From Minicystis rosea (GTDB lineage Bacteria > Myxococcota_A > Polyangia > Polyangiales > Polyangiaceae), in NCBI GenBank assembly GCA_001931535.1, contig CP016211.1, positions 8,541,703-8,605,702 of the forward strand: a stretch of 64,000 nt of DNA, read 5' to 3'. Below, in pieces: positions 1 through 9,492 of the stretch. The translations under genes and the position numbers were made by a program. How positions within the stretch are numbered: position 1 is the stretch's first letter; every line of letters starts with the position of its first letter. The notes under the pieces were generated by a model. The model was not told where the DNA came from, ran no database searches, and saw only the letters and a list, made by a program, of their open reading frames with translations.

Positions 1-474
1 GAGGAGCTCGCGGAAATAGAGGTCCTGCTGCTCGGCCGGGGGGAGCACGAGGGCGCGATCGACCTCGTGGCCGTAGGCGGTGAAGCGCTCGCGGATTTCG
101 TGGACGAGATCGCCTTCGCCGGGCACGGTGACGTTGCGCTCTTCTTTGGAGAGCGCGTCTTCGAAGATGCGGCGGTTCGCGGCGAGGATGGGCGCGGCGA
201 TGTCGCGGCGGCCGAGGGTCGCGATGAGGGCGGCCGAGTCCTGCCGCTCGAGCGCGAGGGTCATCTGCTCGCAGAGCACGGCCGACGCGTAGTTCTCGCG
301 GAGGATGGTGGAGACCGCGTCGCCGAGACGATCGAGCGAGGCGACGGCGGCGACGGCGAGCACCACGAAGGCCGCGGCCACCGCCGCGAAGCCGAGGCGC
401 AGCCGGCCGTGGATCGAGGGCCCGGCCGCCTTCGCGCGGCGCGGGGAGGCGGGCGGGACGCTCTCGGTGACCAT
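1..474 (-). CDS. Membrane sensor histidine kinase, KinB-like (N-terminal part only)
   Basis: Only the first 158 codons lie inside the window; the kinase core is beyond the left edge. The protein begins MVTESVPPASPRR, followed by one hydrophobic segment (about residues 27-47) and a helical presumed periplasmic region containing RENYASAVLCEQM and ALERQDSAALIATLG. These resemble the four-helix sensor region of KinB-type kinases. Its ATG overlaps the stop of the upstream sigma-54 regulator by one base (TGATG), so the two are probably translationally coupled and form a two-component pair. The kinase assignment is inference from the N-terminal pattern and the partner gene; HisKA and ATPase motifs cannot be seen here. 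Confidence 0.7.
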   Translation of the reverse strand, partial: MVTESVPPASPRRAKAAGPSIHGRLRLGFAAVAAAFVVLAVAAVASLDRLGDAVSTILRENYASAVLCEQMTLALERQDSAALIATLGRRDIAAPILAANRRIFEDALSKEERNVTVPGEGDLVHEIRERFTAYGHEVDRALVLPPAEQQDLYFRELL

Positions 475-1820
475 CACAAGAGCCCGTAGCGCTCGCGCTT
501 GCGGTAGAGCGTGGAAGGATCGATGCGCAGCGCCTTGGCCGCCGCGTCGAGCGTCGGATGCCGCGCGAGCACGGCCGTGATGTGCCGGCGCTCGGCCGCT
601 TCCAGCGACTCGTCGTCGACGGTGAGCGTCGCCGGCGCGGTGGCGCGCAGCTCTTCGGGCAGGAGATCGGGCGTGATGACGTCGCCCGCGGCCAGGATGA
701 CGGCACGCTCCAGCACGTTGGCGAGCTCGCGGACGTTGCCGGGCCAGCGGTAGGACGTGAGCGCGGCCATGGCCGCGGGATCGATGCGGAGCGGCTCGCG
801 TCGATGCGTGGTCGAGAGATCGGCGACGACGGCGGCGGCGAGCGCGGGGACGTCCTCGCGGCGATCGCGCAACGACGGCACGCGCAACGTGACCACGTCG
901 AGGCGATAGAAGAGATCTTCGCGGAAGTTGCCGGCCGCGACGGCAGCCTTCAGATCGCGGTGCGTGGCGGCGATGACGCGCGCCTCGGACCTGCGCGGCT
1001 CGGTGTCGCCGACGCGCACGTACTCGTGCTCTTCGAGCAGGCGCAGCAGCTTGCCCTGCGCCTCGCGCGGGAGATCGCCGACCTCGTCGAGGAACAGCGT
1101 GCCCGCGCCCGCGGCCTCGACGTGACCGACGCGCGCGCCGTCGGCGCCGGTGAAGGCGCCCTTGGCGTGGCCGAAGAGCTCGTTCTCCACGAGGTTCGGC
1201 GAGATCACCGCGCAGTTCAGGGTCACGAAGGGGCGCGCGGCGCGCGGCGAGAGCGCGTGCACGTGCCGCGCGATCACGCCCTTGCCGGTACCCGTCTCGC
1301 CGAGCAGGAGGATGGTCGCTTCGGTCGGCGCCGCGCGCGAGGCGACGGCGAGCGCCTCCTTCATGGCCGTGCTCGACGTCTGCAAGCGCACGCGCACGCC
1401 GCGCGCGGTGTTGCGCTGCAGCTCGGCCAGCTCGGCGCGCACGCGCGCGGCCTCGAGCGCCTTGCGCACCACGTGGAGCACCTGCGCGGGCGTGAACGGC
1501 TTGGGCAGATAGTCGGACGCGCCCGCGCGCATGGCGTCGACGGCGTTGTCGATGGTCGCGTACGCCGTCATGAGCACCACGCTCGTGGAGGGCGCCTCGT
1601 GCGCGAGCGCCCGGGTCACCGCGATGCCGTCCATGCCGCCGAGGCGGAGATCGACGAGCGCGAGATCGGGCGGCGATCGCCGCGCCGCCGTGACGGCGGC
1701 CTCGCCGGCCGGGGCCAGCGTCACCTCGAAGCCGGCGCCCTCGAGGCACAGCCGCAGCATCCTCCGGATGCTCTCCTCGTCGTCGACGACGAGGATGCGG
1801 CCCTCGTCCTTCTTGCTCAT
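474..1820 (-). CDS. Sigma-54-dependent response regulator (AlgB/NtrC family)
   Basis: A 448-residue regulator. The receiver domain (about 1-120) has RILVVDDEESIRRML and a phospho-acceptor Asp in LALVDLRLGGMDG. The AAA+ sigma-54 activation domain has Walker A GETGTGKGV, the GAFTGA loop that contacts sigma-54, and GTLFLDEVGDLP. A C-terminal Fis-type helix-turn-helix ends in DPSTLYRKRERYGLL. The ATG at 1820 was chosen because MSKKDEGRILVVDDEE is the normal family start and AGAGGA precedes it at suitable spacing; the frame stays open further upstream, but that extension is not receiver-like. It overlaps the downstream kinase start by one base and is the probable cognate output protein of that kinase. 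Confidence 0.93.
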   Translation of the reverse strand: MSKKDEGRILVVDDEESIRRMLRLCLEGAGFEVTLAPAGEAAVTAARRSPPDLALVDLRLGGMDGIAVTRALAHEAPSTSVVLMTAYATIDNAVDAMRAGASDYLPKPFTPAQVLHVVRKALEAARVRAELAELQRNTARGVRVRLQTSSTAMKEALAVASRAAPTEATILLLGETGTGKGVIARHVHALSPRAARPFVTLNCAVISPNLVENELFGHAKGAFTGADGARVGHVEAAGAGTLFLDEVGDLPREAQGKLLRLLEEHEYVRVGDTEPRRSEARVIAATHRDLKAAVAAGNFREDLFYRLDVVTLRVPSLRDRREDVPALAAAVVADLSTTHRREPLRIDPAAMAALTSYRWPGNVRELANVLERAVILAAGDVITPDLLPEELRATAPATLTVDDESLEAAERRHITAVLARHPTLDAAAKALRIDPSTLYRKRERYGLL

Positions 1821-2384
1821 ACGTGTCCTCTCTTTTTCCGGCGACGGCACACCGGCCGGTGACTCCGCGATGAAGGTTGAGCCACGTCCCCGCGCCGCGT
1901 CCACGAGGATCGCGCAGCGATCGAGCTCGTCGTGCAACCTGCGGCGCGCGCCTGGACGCATCGTGCGGCGCTGCACGAGCGCTCGCATCGCGCGAGACCG
2001 GCAAGCGAGCGCTTGCATCGCGCGCGCGGAGGTCTCGATGGATGCCCATCGTTCATCCTTCCTCGACGCATCGACGCATCGACGGCCGAGGTCGTGTCGG
2101 TCCGATCGGCGTGCGCCCCCGAGCACCGATGTGCAGGGGTGCACAACGCCTCGGCATGCCGTCATGAAGACACTCGCTCTCGGACGATGCATGCTCGTTT
2201 GGCAACATCGATATCGTAAGCGAGGCCACGCCGACATCACGGCGCGGTGCGCCGTCCATCGCGAAGATCGCGCCGGAGAGCATCCGCACAGCCTCGCAGC
2301 CCGGGGCGCTTAAGGATCTCCCGCAGAGATAATCCGGCTCCCTGCCAATCGGGCCGCCCTCGGCATTCTCCTACCCTGCGGAGA
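1821..2384. other. Divergent intergenic region with no gene seen
   Basis: About 560 bases separate the minus-strand two-component operon from the plus-strand hybrid kinase, so promoters for both should lie here. Reading frames across it are low-complexity Arg/Ser-rich shadows. I looked for a -24/-12 sigma-54 promoter on both strands and found no convincing one. Confidence 0.5.
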
Positions 2385-5113
2385 ATGCTCGACGCCATGC
2401 CGACTGCCCCCCCGACGCTGATGGCGCGCTTCCTTCACCAGCCTGCGACGACCCGCGAGTCTTCCTCTCTTGGATCGAGAGCGCGCCTTTCGGCGTGTGC
2501 TTGCTCGACACGGAGCTGCGTTTCCTCGCCTGCAACGAAGGCCTCGCGGCCATCGGAGGCCGCCCGCGTGAAGCGCTCATAGGCCGGCACCTGCTCGAGG
2601 CCGTGTCCGAGGTGCCACCGCAGGTGGTGCCCTTGCTGCGCCGCACGCTCGAGACGGGCGAGCCGACCATGGGCCACGAGATCGTCACGCGGCCCGGCGG
2701 CCGCCTGCGCAGCTTCTCGTTGAGTTGCTTTCGCATCGCGCTCTCGCCTTGCCGGCGCGGCTTGGGCGTCGCCATCGCCGAGATGACCAAGCGGCGCGAG
2801 GCGCAGGAGCGCGTCGAAATGCTCTTGGCCACGAAGGAGATGCTCGACGGCTCGCTCGATCCCGAGCTCGCCGCCGAGCGCCTCGCGCGGCTCCTGGTGA
2901 CGCGCTTCGCGGACTGGTGCGTGGTGGATTTGAGCCCGCGCGAAGGCAGCCCCGCGCTCAACGCCATCGCGCACGTCGACGTGACCATGCTGTCCGTCGC
3001 CCAAGAGCTGCGCCGCCGTCATCTGGAGCGGGACGACGTGGACGAAGGCATCCGCCGCGCGCGGCTCACCGGCCGCGCCGAGCTCACCGCCGAGATCACC
3101 GAGGAGGCGTTGGCCGAGATCTCCAACGATCCGAAGCACCTCGGCCTCGTGCGCGCGCTCGGCCTGCGCTCGACGATGGTCGTGCCCCTCGTGGCGCGCG
3201 GCCGGATCATCGGCGTCATCCGCCTCGCGCAGACGTCGGCCGAGCGGCGCTACGACGACACCGATCTCGCGATGGTGCGATCCATCGCGGCGCGCGCGGC
3301 GCTCGCCATCGACAACGCGCGCCTCTATCGCGCCGAGCAGGAAGCGCGGCGGCGCGCCGAGCAGGCGGCCGCGCGCGTGCGTCGCTTGCAAGAGGTCACC
3401 ACGGCGCTCTCGGAGGCGACCACGCCGGAGCGTGTCGCGAGCATCATCCTCCACGACGCGCTCGACGCGCTCGGCGCCCCGCGCGGCGTGGTCATGGCGC
3501 TGTCCGAGGACGAGCGCTCGCTGGAGACCTTCGAGATCGCCGGCCCGCAGCGCCTCAGTTTGCCGCGGCGTCTCTCGATCGACGCGCCCGCCTTGGTGGC
3601 CGTCGCGTTCCGCACCGGCGCACCGCAGCTCTGCGAGTCGGGGGAAGCGTATCTCGCGCGCTTCCCCGATCGCGCCATGCCCGCGCCGAACGGCGCCATC
3701 GTCGCCATCCCGCTGATCCTCTCCGCGGGGCGCAGCATCGGCGCGTTCGCCGCGACCTTCGAGGGCCCGCGCGCCTTCACGGCGGAGGAGCGCGATTTCC
3801 TCATCACCCTCGGCCGCCAGGGCGCGCAGGCCTTGGAGCGGGCACGCCTCCACGAAGCCGAACGGCGCGCGCGTCTCCTCGCGGAGGAGGCCAATCGCGC
3901 CAAGGACGAGTTCCTCGGCGTGGTGTCGCACGAGCTGCGCACCCCGCTCAACGCCATCGTCGGTTGGGCGAGCCTGCTCCTCGGGAAGGCACAGGAAGGA
4001 TCGATGATGGACAAAGGCGTCCGCGTCATCGAGCGCAACGCGCGCGCGCAGGCGAAGATCATCGACGACATCCTCGATGTCTCTCGGATCATCACCGGCA
4101 AGCTGCGCCTCGAGCTGCGGCCGACCGACATCGAAGGCGCGCTCCGCGCCGCGGCCGACGTGGTGCGCACCGCCGCGGATTCCAAGGGTGTGGAGCTCGT
4201 CGTGGAGATGCCCGTCGAGCTCCCGGAGGTGGCCGGCGACGCCGATCGGCTCCAGCAGATCTTCTGGAACCTGCTCTCCAACGCCGTGAAATTCACGCCC
4301 ACCGGCGGTCGCGTGAGCGCGCGCGTCGAGGTGCGCGACGGCGCCCTCGTGACGACGGTGACGGACACCGGCGAGGGCATCCCCGCGCCGTTTCTGCCCT
4401 TCGTCTTCGATCGCTTCCGGCAAGCGGACGCCTCGACCTCGCGGCGGCACGGCGGCTTGGGCTTGGGCCTCGCGATCGTGCGGCACCTCGTGGAGCTGCA
4501 CGGCGGCGAGGTCTCCGCCGAGAGCGCCGGGCCCGGCCTCGGCGCGCGCTTCAGCGTCTCGCTGCCTCTGCCGGTCGATCGCGACTCCGGGGTGGTCGAG
4601 CGCGTCGCCCAGCCGCCGCCGAGCAGCGAGGATCTCGCGCCGCCCACGGCGTCGCCGCTCGACGGCCTGCGCGTGCTCGTCGTCGACGACGAGCGCGACG
4701 CGCGTGACGTGATCATCGCCATCCTCACGGGCCGCGGCGCCGTCGTGCACGCCGTCGGATCCGCGCAGGACGCGGTGGACGCGCTCTCCACCTTCGCGCC
4801 CGACGTGCTCTTGAGCGACATCGGCATGCCCCTCGAAGATGGCTTCTCCCTGCTGCGGCGCGTCCGCGCCCTGCCCTCGCCCTTCGGGAGCATTCCGGCC
4901 ATCGCCCTCACGGCCTACACGCGGAGCAGCGATGCGCGCAGCGCCGAGCGCGCTGGATTCACCGCCCATCTCCCCAAGCCGGTGGAGGCCAATCTGCTCA
5001 GCACCGCGCTCTTGGCCGCCATCGGAAGGGCACCGGCCCGCGAGCGCGGCCCCACCCTCCGCGACGCGCCCGCGAGCTCCTCCACGCGCACTCGCCTCAG
5101 TGGACGAGCTTGA
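2385..5113 (+). CDS. Hybrid sensor histidine kinase, PAS-GAF-GAF-HisKA-HATPase-REC (5' frameshift suspected)
   Basis: The uninterrupted frame is translatable from a GTG at 2495 (872 residues). Counting from there: a PAS-like domain (GVCLLDTELRFLACNEGL), two GAF domains (about 105-270 and 290-450), an H-box with the phospho-His near residue 479 (SHELRTPLNAIVGW), N-box WNLLSNAVKF, G-boxes DTGEGIP and GGLGLGLAIV, and a C-terminal receiver with Asp near 775 (LLSDIGMP). The PAS sequence clearly begins before 2495 in the same frame, yet the only good ATGs (2385, 2397) are in another frame. Adding one C to the C7 tract at 2407-2413 joins them into a smooth N-terminus. No membrane segment is visible, so it is probably cytoplasmic. 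The signal sensed is unknown. Confidence 0.85.
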
Positions 5114-6575
5114 CGACGAAGAGATCGCGCTTTCCCACGCTCGTCGCCGGCCCTTCGGCGAAATCGATCGTGCCCGTGAACGTGCCGGCCAAAACCACGC
5201 TCCCCGTCGGGGTCGCGGCCACGCTCGTCTCCAGCAAATCACCCTCTCCGGTGAACGCTCGACTCCACACGTGCCCGCCCGAGGCATCGAGTCGGGTGAG
5301 GAAACCACCCTTGTGCTCCTCGCCGCCGAGCAGCTTTCCCCCACCGAAATCGAAAGCCCCCGTGGCATACCCCGCAATCAAGGTCGATCCATCGCCGAAC
5401 GAAGCGCTCCCGATGCCATAGACGGTGGCCCCCACTTCCCCGAAAGCCTCGTCCCAGAGCAACGATTGGGTCGCGCCGAATTTCGCCGCCGCCACGTGGA
5501 CGAAATATCCGCTCGTCAGGACACCGCCCCCGAAATCCACGTCTCCCGTGAAGGCCCCCACGAGCGCCACGTTCCCCGCCGCATCGAACGTGGGCGTGGT
5601 GTGATGGCAATTGTAACCGGTGCTCTCGACGTGATTGCCGGCCGCGTCGAGGCGGAGGAGAAACGTGTGCGCGAGGATGTTGGATTGGAAATCGGGCAGC
5701 GGTCCGCCCCCGAAATCGGGTGCGCCCTCATAGGTGCCGGTGATGGCGAGCGCCCCGCCGGGGCCTACGGCGATGCGCCCGGCGTCCTGTTGCCCGTCCC
5801 CGCCGAAGCGCCGGCTCCACACATGATGTCCGGCCGGATCGAGCGCGGTGACGAAGACGGTTCGGACATCGAAGCTCTCCAAAGGACCACCGCCGAAATC
5901 GACGGTGCCGAGGAAAGCGCCGGAGACATAGGCATTGCCCGCCGCGTCGGCGGCGATGCTCACGCCGTTTTGAAAGGCCGTGTCGCCGAACACGCGGCTA
6001 TAGATGGGGTTACCGTCCGGAGAGAGCTTGGCCACGTAGACATCGACGTTCCCCGCGCTCGGGAGCGGCCCGCCGCCCACATCGAGGCTCTCGCGAAAAC
6101 CACCCGTGAGCAGGATGTTGCCGAGCCCGTCCACCGCGAGCCCCGGGCCGTGTCCGGCGTTGGCGATGCTCCGACTCCAGAGGTGATGTCCCGCAGGGTC
6201 GAGCTTGAGGACGAACGCGCTCCCCCATTGCGCGCTGGTGAGCGGGCCGCCGCCGAGATCGAGCGTGCCATTGAACACGCCCGCGACGATGGCATTGCCG
6301 GCCGGATCGGTCGCCACCGCCACCTGGGAGATGTCCCCTTCGATCGTCGCTTGCCAAGGCATGTCGACCGGAATGCCGCCGCCGGTGCCGCCCATTCCGC
6401 CGCCGGCGCCCCCCGTGCTCGTGGTGGTGCCCATACCGCCTTGGCCCCCGCTGCCGCCCGGGTCACCCGAGGTGGTGACGCCGGGCGCGATGGTCACCTC
6501 GGTGCAGGCGGCGCCCACGCCAATCGATGCGCCGAGAAGGATCGATGAGACCAACGTCGAGCGGAGCTGCGGCAC
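5097..6575 (-). CDS. Secreted SBBP-type beta-propeller repeat lipoprotein
   Basis: 492 residues starting from GTG. The N-terminus MPQLRSTLVSSILLGASIGVGAAC is a signal peptide with a loose lipobox and a Cys at about residue 24. It is followed by a Gly/Thr/Ser linker (GGQGGMGTTTSTGGAGGG). The remainder is a string of about 50-residue repeats of the form DPAGNAIVAGVFNGTLDLGG ... VFVTALDPAGHHVWSRRFG, the signature of SBBP beta-propeller proteins common in myxobacteria. It is likely tethered in the envelope or at the surface; ligand unknown. Its 3' end overlaps the convergent hybrid kinase gene by 17 bases. Confidence 0.85.
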   Translation of the reverse strand: MPQLRSTLVSSILLGASIGVGAACTEVTIAPGVTTSGDPGGSGGQGGMGTTTSTGGAGGGMGGTGGGIPVDMPWQATIEGDISQVAVATDPAGNAIVAGVFNGTLDLGGGPLTSAQWGSAFVLKLDPAGHHLWSRSIANAGHGPGLAVDGLGNILLTGGFRESLDVGGGPLPSAGNVDVYVAKLSPDGNPIYSRVFGDTAFQNGVSIAADAAGNAYVSGAFLGTVDFGGGPLESFDVRTVFVTALDPAGHHVWSRRFGGDGQQDAGRIAVGPGGALAITGTYEGAPDFGGGPLPDFQSNILAHTFLLRLDAAGNHVESTGYNCHHTTPTFDAAGNVALVGAFTGDVDFGGGVLTSGYFVHVAAAKFGATQSLLWDEAFGEVGATVYGIGSASFGDGSTLIAGYATGAFDFGGGKLLGGEEHKGGFLTRLDASGGHVWSRAFTGEGDLLETSVAATPTGSVVLAGTFTGTIDFAEGPATSVGKRDLFVVKLVH

Positions 6576-6684
6576 GGCACCGACGTTAGCACGAGCGCTC
6601 CCCGATCACCGGGACCGGGCCCATACGAGACCGGCGTTCAGCAGGTGCGCTCGCCTTGGTCACACCGAGCAGGCACCTCGTGCC

Positions 6685-7197
6685 TCATTCTCCGCCGGGC
6701 GCCCCGAAGTCCGCGGCGAGCGTGCATTGCTCCTCGTCGATCTTCGAGGCGAGCCACGAGACGAGACATCGATCCGCGGGCTCGCCCGCCTGAATCACCG
6801 CACCAGGCTTGTGGTACTCGGTCCCGCGCGCCTTGCGCACCAGCGTGAGCCGCTCGGGCTCGGCGCCGCCCTCGGAGACCACGGCGCTCATGATCTCGGG
6901 CTCGAGCCACACCAGCGATCGATAACTGGCATCGTACTCGGCCTCGGTGGTCGAGACCGAGCCGGGGAGATTCATGGGATCGAGTCGGAGCCCCGAGCCC
7001 GAATACAACCGCAGATTCCGCCCCACGCTCCCATGACAATCGAGCGTCGCACAACGGCGCTCCAAGGCATCGGCCACGAGCGGAAACGTGGCCCGATCGG
7101 GCAGCGACAACGCCACGCTCTCAGGCCCGGTGTCCGCGCACCCCACGAGGAGCAGCAGCGCTCCAAGCATCGTCGCAGAGAGAATGCCACGCCCCAT
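6685..7197 (-). CDS. Cytochrome-c-like lipoprotein with one CX4CH site
   Basis: 170 residues. The signal peptide MGRGILSATMLGALLLLVGC has a VGC lipobox. The mature part has one candidate haem site, RRCATLDCHGSVGRNLRL, with a CX4CH rather than CXXCH spacing, and two further Cys later (CLVSWLASKIDEEQC). Such ...LDCHG... proteins occur in myxobacterial secreted cytochrome-like families; whether haem is really bound is uncertain. The ATG overlaps the stop of the upstream CXXCH protein (TGATG), so the two are coupled. The start at 7197 was preferred over longer in-frame ones because it gives the signal peptide. Confidence 0.75.
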   Translation of the reverse strand: MGRGILSATMLGALLLLVGCADTGPESVALSLPDRATFPLVADALERRCATLDCHGSVGRNLRLYSGSGLRLDPMNLPGSVSTTEAEYDASYRSLVWLEPEIMSAVVSEGGAEPERLTLVRKARGTEYHKPGAVIQAGEPADRCLVSWLASKIDEEQCTLAADFGAPGGE

Positions 7198-7727
7198 CAC
7201 GGGCACCCCGGCGGCAGCGGCGAAGGAGCGATGGGATACGCATACACCCGCCCCGTCGACTGCGGCCCTGTGCTCAGGCCATGACAGTGCGCGCACGATC
7301 CATTGCCATTGATGGGAGAGTCCATGGCGACCTCCAGCGAGCCGACGGTCACCGAAACCCAGAGTGGATAGGTCGGGGTGAAATCCTCGGGGAGCACGAA
7401 GAAGTTCCCCGCGCAATTGGTCCTCGCCTCCGCGCTTCGCCCCTCCGCGTCCACCCAACGGACCGCCGCGCCCACCGCCGGAGCATCGGAGTCCGGCGTC
7501 AGATACACCGTCCCTGCGAGCGAAAAGGGACGCGAGCGCGAGCCGTCATGACACACGAGGCACGGTTGACCGGCGCGGTGCAAAGGCCCCTCCTCCACCC
7601 CCGCCACCTCGGGCCCGAGCGCATCGGCAGCGTTGGATCGCGCCGGATCCCCACACGCCGCGCTCGCCGCGAGCACCAGCGCGCCGGCCAGGAACGAGAG
7701 GCTCTGTCGTGCTCGATCAGAAGCCAT
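7197..7727 (-). CDS. Periplasmic cytochrome-c-like lipoprotein with two CXXCH motifs
   Basis: 176 residues. The signal peptide MASDRARQSLSFLAGALVLA is followed by ASAAC. Two c-type haem motifs are visible: CLVCH (in AGQPCLVCHDGSRSR) and CAHCH near the C-terminus (NGSCAHCHGLSTG). Between them is a region like a carboxypeptidase-regulatory fold (AGTVYLTPDSDAPAVGAAV). Its start lies 11 bases inside the end of the upstream barrel gene, and its stop overlaps the next cytochrome-like gene. The three genes therefore look like one unit for an envelope electron-transfer or sensing function. Redox partners are not identified. Confidence 0.8.
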   Translation of the reverse strand: MASDRARQSLSFLAGALVLAASAACGDPARSNAADALGPEVAGVEEGPLHRAGQPCLVCHDGSRSRPFSLAGTVYLTPDSDAPAVGAAVRWVDAEGRSAEARTNCAGNFFVLPEDFTPTYPLWVSVTVGSLEVAMDSPINGNGSCAHCHGLSTGPQSTGRVYAYPIAPSPLPPGCP

Positions 7728-8478
7728 GCTCGTACCCGATCTCCGGCGCCAGCACGGTGCCGGTCGAAGGGAAGTGTTGCATGATCTTCAAGGTCAGAAA
7801 CAACGTCGAAGCCCGGCCGAGCGCGCACGCCACCGTGCCCCCGCCGCCGAGGAAGCCCGTCCCCACCTTCTTGTAGACATCGAGCGTCTGCACCGCGGGA
7901 TTCGTGGGCTGTGCCGCGGGCGGCGGCTTCGTCGGATCCTCCTCGACGCGCACCCGAAACACCGAATCGACCTGAGCGATGCCACCGGCGACGAACAACC
8001 CCGCACGAAACCCGGTTTGCGCGAAAGGCGTCGTCCCGAACCAGTAGGCGGCGCGCAGCTCACCATGAAACGGCAGAAAGGCAGGCGCTTCGGCGCCGTC
8101 GGGCTTGGGCCCGCCGCCGCGCAACACGAAGCCTCCGCGCGCGCCCAAGGTCCAATTGTCGAAGAGCACCCGATCGTAGCCGAAGAGGAGGCGTGTCGTG
8201 GCCGGCCGCACCCCGGTGGGATTGCTGCCCGATTGGGTGAGCGGGTTGCCGTGATATTGTGTTCCATTGGCCCGGAAGCAGGTGAATCCGCCCGTGAGCT
8301 GCGCCTCTTGGCTGCACGCATCGCGGCCGTACACCGTCCCGAAATCCTGCTCCACCGCGACGCTCACCCGATTCGCCGCGACGCTCGGGCGCGCGGTCGC
8401 AGGCGCCGTGGTGCGCGCGCACCCCGTCATCATGAAAAGGCCCATGGCGCCTGCGCGCATCACGAGGGTTGCTCGCAT
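7717..8478 (-). CDS. Outer-membrane beta-barrel-like protein (paralogue of the 10705-11913 product)
   Basis: 253 residues beginning MRATLVMRAGAMGLFMMTGC, a lipoprotein-type signal. The body alternates polar and hydrophobic residues as in a beta-barrel (TTRLLFGYDRVLFDNWTLG, ELRAAYWFGTTPFAQTGF). It shares ordered motifs with the C-terminal half of the 10705-11913 protein: a TCFRANGTQY block, then AAYWFG, then GGIAQVD, then a VYKKVGTGFLGGG block. The start at 8478 gives the signal sequence; the frame is open far upstream, but that part is shadow. It overlaps the next gene by 11 bases. Family assignment is structural inference only. Confidence 0.75.
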   Translation of the reverse strand: MRATLVMRAGAMGLFMMTGCARTTAPATARPSVAANRVSVAVEQDFGTVYGRDACSQEAQLTGGFTCFRANGTQYHGNPLTQSGSNPTGVRPATTRLLFGYDRVLFDNWTLGARGGFVLRGGGPKPDGAEAPAFLPFHGELRAAYWFGTTPFAQTGFRAGLFVAGGIAQVDSVFRVRVEEDPTKPPPAAQPTNPAVQTLDVYKKVGTGFLGGGGTVACALGRASTLFLTLKIMQHFPSTGTVLAPEIGYEHGF

Positions 8479-8564
8479 GGATGCATGTGCCGCGCGCCCG
8501 CTCGATGGACGCGGGCCGGCGTCGCCGGCGAAGGGCGCATGATCCACAAGAGCTACCCTCGATC

Positions 8565-8789
8565 TCAATTGCATCCACAACCGCCTTCGGCGCCGATGCC
8601 CCCGCCGGTCGCCCCTTCGTGCACGGCCTGCATGTGCGACTCGCCTGGCCCGCAAAGCCTGCTCCCCGACATCGTGGGATGGGCGAGGCGACCTCGCTCG
8701 TAAGGCTTGACGACGGTGCAGCCGCCGAGCGCCGGCACGAGCAGCAGGGCCGCGAGCATCATCACCGCTCTCCAGGTGGTGGGCGTCAT
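8565..8789 (-). CDS. Small DUF4266-type lipoprotein
   Basis: 74 residues. The signal peptide MTPTTWRAVMMLAALLLVPA runs to a GGC lipobox. The mature protein is TVVKPYERGRLAHPTM followed by a Gly-rich end closing GGCGCN, the pattern of the DUF4266 family. In other bacteria DUF4266 genes sit beside DUF3570 and DUF2271 genes, and both occur immediately upstream here (the DUF2271-like gene is 8 bases away). No function has been demonstrated that I can name. Confidence 0.85.
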   Translation of the reverse strand: MTPTTWRAVMMLAALLLVPALGGCTVVKPYERGRLAHPTMSGSRLCGPGESHMQAVHEGATGGGIGAEGGCGCN

Positions 8790-8797
8790 CGTGTCTC

Positions 8798-9472
8798 TCA
8801 AGGGGTGAAGGTGAGGTGTTGGCCCTTGAAATTCGGCAAGTCCGCGGGGACGAGATCGACGGGCGCCGCGCCCTTGACGAACTCCAGCAACGTCGTCTTG
8901 CCCGAGCCGTTGTATTCGGTGAACTCCACGTTGACGCGATAGGTGCCGTCCGGAACCACGTTGCCGCCGACATCGGTAATGTCCCACGTGAGGGCGTGGG
9001 AGCCGTGCTTCGATCGGGTGGCGCCGGTGACGGCGTCGACCACGTTGCCGCCCGAAGCAGCCCTCCACTTGGTGAGGTATTTGATGCGCTTCACCGCCCA
9101 GACCTCCAGCGTCTTGACGAATGCGCCCTGCCCGTTCTCCACCCAGACCGCGCCCACGTTGCGCGGTGAGTATTCGCCGCCGAAGGTGGCTGTCGTGAAG
9201 GAGACGGCGAGCGTGCCTTGATCCACCGGGGCTGCGCCGGTACCGGAGCTGCTCGTGGTGGGGGGCGATCCCCCTCCGCCGGTCCCGCCGCCGCCGGCAC
9301 CGCCGAGACCGCTTTGGCCGGGCAACGGGGCCCAGAACTCGGCATCTCCTCCGGTCGCGGGACGGCAGCCCGAGCCTACCGCGAAGAACGCGCTCGCCGC
9401 GATCCCCGCGCAAACGAGGGCCCGAAGGCGCGGACTCGAAAGGCAATGTGAGAAGAAGCGAGTTGCGTTCAT
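8798..9472 (-). CDS. DUF2271-like secreted protein
   Basis: 224 residues. The N-terminus MNATRFFSHCLSSPRLRALV leads into a hydrophobic stretch ending FFAVGSGC (probable lipoprotein). After a Gly/Ser/Thr linker comes a beta-sandwich region containing SHALTWDITDVGGNVVPDGT and YRVNVEFTEYNG, the FlgD-like/DUF2271 signature. ATG 9472 was chosen because GGGGGAG precedes it by 9 bases; ATGs at 9490 and 9496 are alternatives. It lies between the DUF3570 and DUF4266 genes, a recurring neighbourhood. In that neighbourhood an ApbE flavin transferase is often present; none is seen here. Confidence 0.75.
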   Translation of the reverse strand: MNATRFFSHCLSSPRLRALVCAGIAASAFFAVGSGCRPATGGDAEFWAPLPGQSGLGGAGGGGTGGGGSPPTTSSSGTGAAPVDQGTLAVSFTTATFGGEYSPRNVGAVWVENGQGAFVKTLEVWAVKRIKYLTKWRAASGGNVVDAVTGATRSKHGSHALTWDITDVGGNVVPDGTYRVNVEFTEYNGSGKTTLLEFVKGAAPVDLVPADLPNFKGQHLTFTP

Positions 9473-9492
9473 GGCAAGTGTCTCCCCCATGG

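Noticed and set aside
2196..2220. TTTGGCAACATCGATATC as a sigma-54 promoter for the hybrid kinase
   Set aside because: Only the -24 GG is acceptable; no GC at -12.
1821..2240. N-terminal extension of the first sigma-54 regulator to 2240
   Set aside because: The extra 140 residues are Arg/Ser/Ala-rich with no domain, and a ribosome site precedes the internal ATG at 1820.
2435..5377. A 980-codon minus-strand open frame opposite the hybrid kinase
   Set aside because: It is the antisense of clear PAS, GAF, HisKA and receiver sequence, and no family-like segment appears in it.
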